Assembly: GCA_920105625.2 (NCBI GenBank)
Contig: OV050030.1
Coordinates: forward strand, 167,379,315-167,443,314
DNA: 64,000 nucleotides
Source: Clusia tigrina
Taxonomy: Eukaryota; Arthropoda; Insecta; Diptera; Clusiidae
Reading direction: 5' to 3'
Under the pieces are notes generated by a model. That model was given only the letters and a program-made list of their open reading frames with translations. It made no database searches and was not told the DNA's origin. The stretch's first letter is position 1; the number at the start of each line of letters is the position of its first letter. Both the position numbers and the translations under genes were made by a program. Shown here piece by piece: positions 1 through 10,429 of this stretch.

Positions 1-588
1 TTGTTGTTGTAGAAACATTTCTTCGTACTCTGCCTGTTTACAGCTTTGCGTTTGCGATCGGTTAGCGTGTGTGTGGTGCGCTCTTGTTTTCATCTGTGTT
101 TCGCCTTCGGTCGCTATAGTGTTGTTGTTGTTGTTGAAATATTTGTTCGCACTCCGCCTGCTTACTGCTCTGTGTTTACGATCGGCTCGCGTATGTGTGG
201 TGCACTCTCGTTGTCATCCGTGCTCCGCCTTCGGTCGCTGTAGTGTTGTTGTTGTTGCAGAGATTGGTTTGCACTCTGCCTGCTTACTGCTTTGCGTGTG
301 CGATCAGTTAGCGTGTGTGTGGTGCTCTTTCGTGTTTCTCTGTTTTCCGCCTTCGATCGTTGTAGTGTTGTTGCTGTTGTTGCGATAAATATTTATTTGT
401 ACTCCGCCTGTTTACTGCTTTGCGCTTGCGATCGGTTGGCGTGTTTCTGTTTCTCCGTGTTAAGCCTTCGGACGCTGTACTGTTGTTGTTGTTGTTATAA
501 ATATTTATTTGTACTCCACCTGCTGAATGCTTTGTGTGTGTTTCTCTCTCGTTTTTCTCCGTGCTCCGCCTTTGGTCGCTGTAGTGTT
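1..588. repeat. Tandem array, five units of about 105-124 bp
   Basis: Five diverged head-to-tail units start at about 1, 121, 245, 367 and 482. Each unit begins with a GTTGTTGTTG run, then a 'CTCYGCCTG' block, a 'GCGATCGGTTAGCGTG' block, and ends with 'CCTTCGGTCGCTGTAGT'. The array continues off the left edge of the window. Short reading frames across it are a by-product of the repeat and I call none of them a gene. It could be a minisatellite or the internal repeat of a transposon; nothing here decides. Confidence 0.85.
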
Positions 589-874
589 CAGTATAACACT
601 TTACGTTCGTGAGTCCATTAAAACCTTTACGCTTATTGGTCAGATCGTCTGTGCGTAAATGTTTTGTTGTTGCATTTTGCGTGGGAGGTGGTTACTTTTT
701 GTTAGGCTGTGGGATGTTGCATGCTTAAGTATTGTTGGTAGTTATTTCTAAATAAAATATGGTGGATATCGTTATTTGTTTTTGGAGTTAACACGGTCTC
801 TGGTGGTACCATACGGTTTTGTTGGATTCTTTGTAGGGGGTGTATGCGGAAAATACTTATGGTACTTTTCGTCT
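589..874. other. Unassigned spacer between tandem array and BEL-A
   Basis: No domain, LTR end or inverted repeat could be recognised. The stretch lies between the tandem array and the point where the minus-strand BEL-A frame stops (875). It could be remaining BEL-A sequence too decayed to read, or unrelated flank. Confidence 0.4.
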
Positions 875-2820
875 TTACAGTGGTTCAACACAGATTTTGG
901 CGTATAATAGCCGCGTCATTATCCTGCCATCCTTTAGCGTTGCTCGTACGTATGCTGCCGCACCGAAGGCCCTTTCGGAAGGATCAGTAAATAAGTGCAG
1001 TTGTGTTGATGATGATAGTTCTCCCTTGAATATGTGTCTGGCTATTCGGAGATTGTTTAAGTGGTTAAGATTTTCTCTGAATGCTGTCCATGTACCGTTG
1101 AGATTTGATGGTACAGCGTCATTCCAGGATAACTTTATTTACCATAGAAGCTGTGTGAATATTTTTGCCTTAACAATTACCGTTGCCAGTAATCCAAGTG
1201 GATTAGACAGGCGTGCTAGATCGGAGCTAACCGTTCGTTTTGTGAATGCCCGCACAGAATCCAGCTTCAATCTGACACAGAATATGTCAACTTTCGGCAA
1301 CCACAATAACCCCAGCGTTTTTATTGGGTCATTAGTGTCATTAAAGAAATCTAAATACACTTCCTGGTCACTTTGTGGAATATTTGTTAATAGTTGGGGA
1401 TGATTTGCACACCATTTTCGCAAATTAAATCCATGTGTGCTTAGCATTTTCATCAGCTGTCGTTGTATTTCCATGGCTGTAGCCAGACTGTCTGATCGTC
1501 CAAGTCCATCATCCACATAAAAATGTCTAAAATGTTTCTCCCAAAGGATGACTTATCATGTGGTCGTTTGCGATTTGTTGCAGACATTTGGTTGATAGTA
1601 CCCAATGTTTGCAATGTTTATTTGTTTATTTAGTTGATAGTACCCAATGTTTGCTGCTGGATCCTCTCTCCATATGATAACTTGATAAAGTCGATCTTCT
1701 GGATGTATTGTGATATGCCGATACATCTGTTCGATATCAGTCGTGAACACAACACATGGCAATCGAAAGCATAGCAGAATTGAAAAAAGTTCATTTCGAA
1801 CTGTGGGCCCAGTATATATTAAATCGTTCAATGAATATCCTGTCGTGGTTTTGATGGATACATCGAATACCACTCGCAATTTGGTTGTTGTACGGGTTTT
1901 AGAACACAATGATGAGGAAGGAAGTAGATAGGAGACAGCATTGAGTAAAGGTTCACCTTCTTCATGTGTCCCAATCTTTCGTATTCTCTCATGAACTCCA
2001 CATATTGTTTCCGTAACTCCACCTTTCTCTGAAGTCGCTGTTCGAGAGCAAGGAATCGATTATGACCTATTATTTTTGAGCTGCTAGATTTTCGAGAAAT
2101 GGGAGTTTTACGATGAGGCGTCCAGGTCATTTGTGCGCATATTTTGAGCAGAGTATCTTTCGCATTGTTGTTCATCCATCTTCCATAATTTTTCAATTGC
2201 CTCGACTAATGGATGGTCCTTGCCATCGGTGGCTGTTTTCATCCCGAACACTGCACATATCAATGATTCCGCTGATGGTTCAGACGGTCCAAATTTTCCG
2301 CTCACAATCCAACCAAGTGAGGTTTTTATATGATCAGGTGCGAAGAGACTCAGGTAAAATTTGGTACCCAGCAAGAAGTTAATTTTGTCTTGCTTCCAAA
2401 ATTTCGGATCTGCCAACTGTATGTTGGCCGGGATTTTCCAATTTGAAGACTCTAATTGACAGATTGATTCCGTGGTTAAGCGGAAATAATGTTTTGAAGT
2501 ACAAATGCTTTTAAATTTGTTGTGAAACTGCCACAAGTGGATTGCATCTTGACATTAATCCTCTGAGTGACCGTCTTTTGCGTATCGCCAATTCCCTCAA
2601 AGCACAAGGAAGCTTTGGTTGGATATATGGATAATCTTTTCATGAGACGTTCTGAGACGATGTTAACTTGAGAAACAGAATCCAAAATTTTTCTAAATTC
2701 CCCTGAGCTGCTATTTGCCTCAGTGATTCTTATCCTTGCTGTTGCCAGTAGTATGTATCCTTGAGTTGACACGTTGATTGCTGCTGATGATGCTTTTGGA
2801 ATGGTATTTATTGCTTCATT
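875..2820 (-). pseudogene. BEL-A pol fragment: protease, reverse transcriptase, RNase H
   Basis: On the minus strand the piece starts with the BEL protease region (2476-2820). Its motif reads L-D-S-V-S-Q, so the usual Gly after Asp-Ser is Val. Then follow the linker 'ALEQRLQRKVELRKQY' (about 2030) typical of BEL/Pao, the RT palm block 'LRVVFDVSIKTT...' (about 1880), a YVDD site near 1515-1530, the RT thumb 'LRKWCANHPQLL' and an RNase H-like block ending 'QLHLFTDPSERAFGAAAYVR' (about 950). At least two frame changes and a deletion between the palm block and YVDD break it. A 20-bp segment is duplicated at 1591-1610 and 1632-1651. It is dead as a gene. Family assignment is firm; the exact clade (Pao or BEL) is not. 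Confidence 0.8.
2809..2820. repeat. Left target-site duplication of LOA-1 (TATTGCTTCATT)
   Basis: The same 12 bases recur at 13713-13724, directly after the LOA-1 3' tail. On both sides the BEL-A minus-strand frame continues, so this is the footprint of LOA-1 insertion into BEL-A. Confidence 0.95.
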
Positions 2821-2935
2821 GGGTCGGCAGAAATCCGCTTAGCTGTACCCTCCACGCGGGTGCCGACCTTGCAATGGGCATCACGGTTTGCAGTGCTGTT
2901 GTGGGGTCTACCTGACTTGCAGCAATGCAAACAGG
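2821..2935 (+). ncRNA. Candidate HDV-like self-cleaving ribozyme at LOA-1 5' end
   Basis: Seen: P1 pairs 2821-2829 with 2861-2869 (eight Watson-Crick pairs plus one G-U). Between them, CCC 2848-2850 pairs with GGG 2858-2860 around a 7-base loop TCCACGC, close to the HDV L3 loop. After P1, a strong hairpin (2888-2898 with 2920-2930, one mismatch) fits P4. CAAA at 2928-2931 fits the J4/2 consensus, and CAG at 2932-2934 can pair with CTG 2843-2845 as a short P2. P1 begins at the first base of the element. Known: HDV-like ribozymes release the 5' end of several insect non-LTR elements. The weak point is the short P2. Confidence 0.6.
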
Positions 2936-3178
2936 TGGTTCCTAGCCAAGATCAATATATGAACTCCCCCCTTCCCTCTTGGCGGAGAACTATATATGTT
3001 GTGCCCCAATAGGTGACGGAGGAGCTAGTATAGAACATTGCTAAAAAGGTACCTGACGACAGGTATAAAATGTTAGGGATAGAGGCTTCCGAAACAAAAA
3101 CTCACAATGGAGGTCAATGATGTAAAGAAGCGGGCTGGGATATCAGCCCAAACGTCGGTGGGAGAAGTGCTACTACTG

Positions 3179-3577
3179 TAGTGTACCACACAAGTGTACA
3201 CTGACGACCACACATCGTCATAAGCACAGCAACAAGTCGCATATGCAAACAAACTGACAATAGCGCAACGTGCGCAATTGCACTCAATACCCAAATACGC
3301 TAGACTAGCATTTTGGTGGTGCAATAACACACGCTGCCTATATTGCAGCGTATGCATATTTGACAGTGCAGTGACTTTAGCCCTGAACTTGCACTCAAAA
3401 TTATTAATATAAACAAAGACGATGATTCTTCAATGAATAATATCGGTAATCCGATACTTGAGACAAATTTCGGGAATATGATTTGTAACTAGTAGAAATA
3501 AGATAGATATATTTTATGTTAGTTAGAATAAGAAAACAATAAGAATTAAATAATATAAAAGGGCCAGCGAGCCACCA
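3179..3577 (+). repeat. Gyp-1 5' LTR
   Basis: It begins TAGTGTACCACACAAG and ends GCGAGCCACCA. It matches the 3' LTR at 9652-10050 over its whole length with one difference seen (T at about 3429, G in the 3' copy). AATAAA follows directly after the 3' boundary. A clear tRNA primer-binding site was not recognised after it. Confidence 0.92.
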
Positions 3578-4639
3578 AATAAAGCAGAGTTAATCTGAAG
3601 ACAACTGAAACTGCTACTCGCATTAGTTTATTCTTTTATCTCTCGTGCTCTAAGTCAGGAAAGACTTAGAACAGCACAAACAATAGCTTGGCAAACGGCA
3701 CACTCTGCGGGCGTCTTTCCGCTTCGTGCTAGGCATTTCTTCTTATAGTGCTCTTTTGCATCTATGCATTGTATAGAATCTGCAAATGAATTGAATGCCG
3801 ATCCTGCGTGACCAACAATCAACATATCCTACATGGCAATCCTGCCAGCCTAACTTCTCAACATTACCCTACATGGCGATCCGGCCAGCCTAACTTCTCA
3901 ACATATCCTACATGGCGATCCTGCCCAATGAATTGAATGCCGATCCAGCGTAACTTTTCAACATTCCCTACATGGCGATCCTGCAACTGACCTGGGACCT
4001 GAAAGGCAGCCAATAATCCTGCAACGGTTCCTGCAACTGACCTGCGACCTGAAAGGCAGCCAATAATCCTGCAACCGTTCCTGCAACTGACCTGGGACCT
4101 GAAAGGCAGCCAATAATCCTGCAACAATTCCTGCATATGTAAGAATACATGCCGACTACCATGCATTTCCAGCTTATGTTCCATCAAAGATTATCAGTTG
4201 TGACCCGCAATCGAAGAGTACAAGAGGCGACAAATTAAAAAGTAGGAGCAACTGACGCAGCCAATTTGGCTCAAGAATTGATCAAATGATTTGAAAAAAA
4301 GGAAGAAGAATAGAGAAGACAAACAATCATATTAAAGTACGACTACTACGAGTAATTGAATTAAAATTTGATATTGATTTACAATGTTAATCAACAATTT
4401 GATGTTTGCTTTAAAATACAAACATTTTATTGCTAAAATTATTTATATTATGTATTAGGAATAATTCATATATGTATTGAAATGAAACAAAAGCATTAGA
4501 AAACTAAAAATTATAAAATTAATATAACTCAAACTTCCCAAAAATGTACTGCAAAATCAGATTAAAATAAAATACATTGTGAGCTTAAATTTTAAGAAAT
4601 AGATAACAATTAACAGAATAGACTGAACCAATAGACAAC
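3578..4639 (+). repeat. Gyp-1 leader with tandem repeats
   Basis: The 1.06-kb untranslated leader holds three exact-length 50-bp units (3981-4030, 4031-4080, 4081-4130; unit start CTGCAACTGACCTG) differing at a few bases. They are preceded by an irregular array (about 3790-3980) built on 'CCTACATGGCGATCCTGCC' and 'CCTAACTTCTCAACAT'. From 4200 to 4639 it is AT-rich with no recognised feature. Confidence 0.8.
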
Positions 4640-5630
4640 ATGGCATCTTTTAGCATAGAAACGGCATCAAAATCTCTACCCACATTTACGGGCAATTTCA
4701 GAGAATTAGATAGTTTCATAATCACCGCTGAGCTGATAAACAAATCACTCAACGAGTCAGGACAGACAGATTTACTAGAATATATCTACCATGCCAAATT
4801 ATCTGCCAAAGTAAGAACAGCAATAGGAGGTTACACAAAACCAGAAGTCTTAAATACATTTACCACTCTACGGCAACAGAGGTACAAAGACGCGACAACA
4901 ATACCACAGCTACAAGCTAGACTAACTAATCTACAACAAAGGAATTCAGGAATCAACTCGTACAAAGAAAAAATTCTGACAATAATAGAAAGTTTAAACA
5001 GAATTAACATACACAATTTAGGAGAGACAGCTACAAGCAGAGAAGACCGTAATAATAAAAACAAACAACAAGTTAGCATTGGATACTTTCAAGAAAGGAC
5101 TGAATGAGAATTACAAAGCGACAATTTTTGCTGCAAGACCGAAAGATCTAGCAGAAGCAACAAAATTGGCACTTGAACTTGAGAGCGAATCTAGAATAAT
5201 GCCGAACACATCACAGCTGATGCAAGTAAGACATAATTCATTCAACTCACAAGGTACAAGGTCCAATTTCAACGCTCCGCGCAAATATAATTCATTCAAC
5301 CCTTCTCCACAATACACAAACAACACACGACATAATTTCAGCACACGCTATGATAAAAATAACTACAACAACACTAACCATGCAAACAACAGAAACAATA
5401 ACCGTAGCAATACAAATTACAGTCATAGAAACAATAACTACAACAACACATACCCCAATAATCAAAATAACAACAACTTCAGACACAACAACAGCTACAA
5501 CTCACAAGGCAGACAGCAGAACAACAACAACAATTACAACTCAAACAGAAACCGCCGCATAAACATGATACACGATGCGGGAAACGAACAAGGCCCAGAA
5601 TGCATAACCATTCTGGACAGCCAAAATTAA
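4640..5630 (+). pseudogene. Gyp-1 gag
   Basis: The frame opens at ATG 4640 (M-A-S-F-S-I-E-T) with a retrotransposon capsid-like segment (about residues 1-150). It breaks near 5075, where reading passes to another frame for the rest (to 5630). The C-terminal part is extremely Asn-rich and has Ser/Tyr/Arg runs (about 5300-5560) in place of a CCHC zinc knuckle, which I could not find. Gag packages the element RNA into particles. The frame break means this copy makes no full gag. The Asn-rich tail may take over RNA binding, but that is inference. Confidence 0.75.
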
Positions 5631-6442
5631 ATGTGCATAAAATCTCGGATAACCACACAAATTTCGTCACGCTGACACACAAAAAGCAAAAAATGACTTT
5701 TTTGATAGACACAGGTGCCGACATCTCATTATGCAAAATAAGTAGCAAATTAGAAAACCAGGAATACTTTCCTGATGACAAATGCAAATTAACAGGCATA
5801 ACAAACGAAGAGGTATATTCTGAAGGTCAAATAGAATTACAATTAGATATTGGAGAAGAATCTTGCAACCACCCTTTCCAATTAGTAAACAAAACATTTC
5901 CAATAGAAACAGATGGCATTCTAGGTAGGGATTTTTTTGAAAAATATATATGTAAAATCGAGTATGAAACGTTTACAATTTCCGCGTACGTAAACAAACA
6001 AACATTCTTTATACCCATGCACACTAAATCTCACGATACTCAAAAAATAAAAATACCAGCAAAAACAGAAATAATACAAGCCTTAAAATTAAACATAAAT
6101 GAAGACAAAATAATTCTAAATAAACAATTAAAAGAAGGCATATTTCTAAGCAACTCAATAGCACCCAAAAGTGGTATAACCCACATAAAAATTCTAAATA
6201 CAACAAACAAAGAGGTAATTTTAGACGGCATACAATTTGAAACTGACTCACTAAAAAATTATGACATACTAAAGTACAGTACGCAAGATAAATACAATGA
6301 AAATAGACTACAGAAAATCATTGAAACTTTAAATTTTAACTGCACAGACGAAATTACAAAAACCCAACTCATAAACATCCTAAGACAATACCAAGAAGTT
6401 TTTCATCTTGAAGACGACAAAAAATTTTTACACAAAACATAA
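5600..6442 (+). pseudogene. Gyp-1 pol, protease segment
   Basis: An aspartic protease motif 'FLIDTGADISLCKISS' lies at about 5700-5747, followed by the flap and 'GILGRDFFEKY' near 5915-5948. This is the normal gypsy-type protease at the start of pol; it would mature gag and pol in the particle. The frame overlaps the end of gag by about 30 bases in a different frame, and it ends at a stop in 6440-6442 where RT should follow, so pol is broken here. Confidence 0.82.
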
Positions 6443-8026
6443 CGACACATGACAACACCCCCGTTTACATTAAAAACTACAGACTGCCACACACACACAC
6501 AGAAATTGTGAATGAACAGGTAAAGAAAATGCTACAAGAGGATATCATTGAACCTTCAGTCAGCCCATACAATGCTCCTTTTGGTTCCTAAAAAGAACAC
6601 TATTGACAAAAAGAAATGGAGACTTGTAGTGGATTTTAGAAAACTGAATGACAAAATAGTAAATGATAAATTCCCGCTAACTCGCCTAGAAGACATTCTA
6701 GACAAGTTAGGCAGAGCAAAATGGTTTTCAACCTTAGATATGACCAGTTCATTTCATCAAATAAAACTAGAAAAACATTCACGACCATTAACAGCTTTTT
6801 CCACATCCAATGGACACAACTAATTTAAAAGACTACCTTTCGGACTCCAAATTTCATCCAACAGCTTTCAGAGAATGTTAAAAATAGCACTCTCAGGACT
6901 TGACTCTGAAGCATTCCTTTATGTAGATGACATAATCATCTATGGATGCAGTCTAAACCACCATAACCAAAATTTAATCAAAGTACTAGACAGACTAAAA
7001 CAACATAACTTAAAATTAAACGCAGCAAAATGCAACTTTCTGAGACCAGAAGTCGTATATTTAGGACATTTGATTACACAGGACGGAGTTAAAACTGACC
7101 CAGCAAAATATGAGACTGTAAAAAATTAGCCTCAACCGAAAAACGCAGACGAAGTAAGAAGATTCGTTGCATTCTGCAACTACTATAGAAAATTCATACC
7201 AGAATTTGCAGATCTTGCAAAATGTTTAAACTCCTTACTAAAGAAATCAGCCAAATTTGTATGGACAGATGAATGCCAAAAATCTTTTGAAACTCTTAAA
7301 CTAAAATTAATAAACCCACCACTATTGCAATACCCAAATTTTGATAAACCCTTCATATTAACTACAGATGCTTCGAATTATGCATTAGGCGCCGTACTAT
7401 CACAAGGCGAAATAGGACAAGATTTACCAATATCATATGCTAGCAAATCATTACAAAAACACGATTTGAATAAGCCAATAATAGAAAAAGAGCTACTAGC
7501 AATACATTGGAGTATTAACTTCTTCAAACCCTATCTATATGGTCAAAAGTTCACGGTAGTAACTGACCATCGACCACTGATATCACTATTCTCTCATAAA
7601 AACCCTTCATCTAAAATGACCAGAATTAGATTAGACCTCAGTGACTATGATTTCAACATAGTATATAAAACAGGAAAGATGAATACAAATGCAGATGCAT
7701 TGTCAAGAATACAAATTGACTCGGACATTCTAAAGGAAATGATACCGAAAGAAATTGATGAAAAAGCCAAAAGGACCCTAGTAAAAACGAGAGGGATGGC
7801 AAATAAAAATAAAACAAATGAAGAGGCAAATAAAAATGAAATAAATGAAGAGGCAAATAAAAATGAAAATAAGAAATTGAGAAATTGCATATCTCAGGAG
7901 ACTGATCACCTTCAAATATGGGAATGTACATCAATAAATGACGTCAAGAATATTAAAAAATTAAAATTTAATGTCGACAAGAAAAATCAAAGCTTTCAAA
8001 AAATGAATATATATATATATATATAA
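6443..8026 (+). pseudogene. Gyp-1 pol, reverse transcriptase and RNase H
   Basis: RT blocks are visible in order: 'KKWRLVVDFRKLND' (about 6617), 'FSTLDMTSSFHQIKL' (about 6725), 'LPFGLQ' (about 6835) and the YVDD active site (about 6920). RNase H follows with 'FILTTDASNYALGAVLSQ' (about 7345) and ends near 'NADALSRI' (about 7690). Breaks: a frame change near 6575, TAA at 6821-6823 and TAG at 7127-7129. After RNase H the frame runs on through a Lys/Asn/Glu-rich stretch with three NEEANKNE-like repeats (about 7800-7870) and ends in a short (TA)n tract near 8010. Confidence 0.85.
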
Positions 8027-8179
8027 AATGATATTGTGCACATAGGCGAAAGCGATAATTCACCGAATCAAGATTCGACTCTGAAGAAGCTCTGACCTAA
8101 AAATAAAAATATAAATGAAAATATAAAGCATGCTGGAATCAATGATAAATCAGCGAGACTAGACTCGATTCTGAGGAAA

Positions 8180-9345
8180 TTGATATCCAAAACGAAGAAA
8201 GAAAAAATTAAAGAATTAGCAATTGCAAATAATGATGAAATATTCAAAATATATACAAAAGAAGAATTTAAAGAAGCGTACGCAAAAATAAAAATGAATA
8301 GCAAAAGTCCTCAGCTAAAAATATTAATTTATATACCTCCAAAGAGAATAACGGAGGACATTTTAAAATACAAACTAATAGATGAATGTCACAAAAAAGG
8401 ACATCCCGGAGTAAGAAAAACTCTACTCAAATTAAAACAAAGATACATTTGGAAAAATATAAACCAAATGGTAAAGAAATTCATATCCAACTGTGACACA
8501 TGCGTGTAGTGTAAACAAACAAGACACATCAAAGAACCACAAACCATAACAGACACCCCTAACACAAGTTTCAAAGTCATATCAATTGACACCGTAGGAC
8601 CACTAAAAATTTCAAACGAAAACCGCTACATACTGACCATGCGTGTGCGAGCTGACAAAGTGCGTAATCGCACATCCAATGATAACAAAAGACGCACACA
8701 CAACAGCCAAAACATTAGTTGAACAATTTATACTCAAATACGGACACTTCAAAATTCTTAAATCTGACAACGGGACAGAATTTACAAACGAGCTAATGGC
8801 AAACATATGTGTACTGCTCAAAATACAACAAAAATTTTCGACACCGTACCACCACCAAACGATAGGCTCACTAGAACGCAACCACAGAGTTTTGAATGAA
8901 TATCTACTGACATCGACAAACGACGACGAATGGGATAAGTGGATTCCCTACTTCACTTTTACTTACAACACAATGCCACATGTTGACACGGGCTACACGC
9001 CATATGAATTAATATATGGGAAACTCCCAGGTTTACCCAATGAAGTAATAGAAAGTACCACAAAAATTTACAATATTGCGCTATGCCCACGAAAAGGCAA
9101 AACAAATGCTAATGAAAGCAAAACAAAAACGTACACTAACTGACTCAAAAACTAATACAAATACACTTAATGTAGAAATAGGAGATTTAGTTCTATTAAA
9201 AGTAGAAAATAGGAAAAAGAATATGAATCCATATAAAGGACCATATAAAATACTAGATAAGTTAGGAGTAAATTCATTAATAGAATATAATGGTACACTT
9301 AAGAAAGTACATAATAATCAATTAAAACCATACAATGTAATTTAA
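8180..9345 (+). pseudogene. Gyp-1 pol, integrase
   Basis: The H2C2 zinc region (H-E/K...'CDTCV') is at about 8390-8509 and is followed by TAG 8507-8509. The catalytic core is spread over two frames: an Asp in 'ISIDTVGPL' (about 8583), an Asp in 'KSDNGTEF' (about 8762) and a Glu in 'GSLERNHR' (about 8868), so the D,D-E residues are all present. The C-terminal part (9076-9345) lies in a further frame and ends at TAA 9345. Integrase would insert the cDNA. At least three lesions disable this copy. Confidence 0.83.
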
Positions 9346-9651
9346 ATTTATACGATAAGATTTATAATTAAAACTATCACAATATATAATCAAAACAATG
9401 TAATTAGTAATCATAAGTATATGTAATTATATCAAAACTACATAATTTGTAATTTTAACTATATAATTAAAAACGCTATAATGTAACTTTAATAATAAGA
9501 AACAATTTATAAACAAACAATACCAATTATTAGAAAATATGAAAATCATCTAACAAATCCATAACATAAGACAATTGTAATACAACACAAACCATATTTC
9601 CAGAAAAATTATTCGGTAACACCCCTAATTTTTCTCTTAAGGGTGAGGGTG
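9346..9651 (+). other. Gyp-1 AT-rich 3' untranslated tail and polypurine tract
   Basis: About 270 bp of A/T-rich sequence with repeated 'TATAATTAAAAC'-type words follows integrase. Just before the 3' LTR is the purine-rich AAGGGTGAGGGTG (9639-9651), a plausible plus-strand primer. No frame. Confidence 0.65.
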
Positions 9652-10050
9652 TAGTGTACCACACAAGTGTACACTGACGACCACACATCGTCATAAGCAC
9701 AGCAACAAGTCGCATATGCAAACAAACTGACAATAGCGCAACGTGCGCAATTGCACTCAATACCCAAATACGCTAGACTAGCATTTTGGTGGTGCAATAA
9801 CACACGCTGCCTATATTGCAGCGTATGCATATTTGACAGTGCAGTGACTTTAGCCCTGAACTTGCACTCAAAATTATTAATATAAACAAAGACGATGATT
9901 CGTCAATGAATAATATCGGTAATCCGATACTTGAGACAAATTTCGGGAATATGATTTGTAACTAGTAGAAATAAGATAGATATATTTTATGTTAGTTAGA
10001 ATAAGAAAACAATAAGAATTAAATAATATAAAAGGGCCAGCGAGCCACCA
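9652..10050 (+). repeat. Gyp-1 3' LTR
   Basis: A 399-bp copy of 3179-3577, preceded by the purine tract and followed by TSD ACTG (10051-10054), after which the LOA-1 ORF1 frame resumes. Confidence 0.93.
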
Positions 10051-10054
10051 ACTG

Positions 10055-10368
10055 AAATGGTGAAATCTGAGGATGCTCTGTTACTATTACAAAGACAGAA
10101 TCCGGACGTGCCGACAAGCGACTGGAAGGTGCTAAGGGTGGCTAAACCAGCGAATACTGAGAGATGCCAAAATTACATCTTGCAGATCAATAAGACAGCA
10201 GAATATATACCTTATCCACGGTTTGGGAAGATGGCGTGTGGAGTTGGTAGCGTCTACCTTCGCCTCAAAAAGCGGAACCCGGGTGATGGTAACCAAAACA
10301 CGCTCGAGACTGGGGAGGTGGAAAAACATCTTGGCCTGGAAGAGATCTTGAAGGCTTCTCTGAACTAA
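10055..10368 (+). pseudogene. LOA-1 ORF1, C-terminal part
   Basis: The frame resumes after the Gyp-1 TSD. It carries the segment 'PTSDWKVLRVAKP' and continues to TAA 10368. The same segment occurs in LOA-4 ORF1 ('LPTNNWKVTKV'), which identifies it as the DUF4780-like C-terminal region of LOA ORF1, an RNA-binding chaperone-type protein. The part of ORF1 before Gyp-1 (about 3000-3178) is short and shifted in frame, so ORF1 was already damaged. Confidence 0.7.
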
Positions 10369-10429
10369 TGGGATGTGGAGAAGGGTGAGTTGGAGGAAAA
10401 ATCCAACCCCGGGAGGGAGCCAATGCCGC

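Larger units (their letters stand above)
3179..10050 (+). mobile_element. Gyp-1: 412/mdg1-like gypsy retrotransposon inside LOA-1
   Basis: Two 399-bp LTRs flank gag and pol. The 4-bp TSD ACTG lies at 3175-3178 and 10051-10054. Order is leader, gag, protease, RT, RNase H, integrase, AT-rich tail, 3' LTR; no env. The integrase block 'YHHQTIGSLERNHRVLNEYL' is like the 412/mdg1 lineage. The LTRs differ at about one base, so the insertion is young, yet the coding region carries many stops and frame changes. Length is 6.87 kb. Confidence 0.9.

Noticed and set aside
840..1403. Plus-strand frame of 187 codons
   Set aside because: It is the antisense of the BEL-A RT/RNase H pseudogene, which has clear family motifs on the minus strand.
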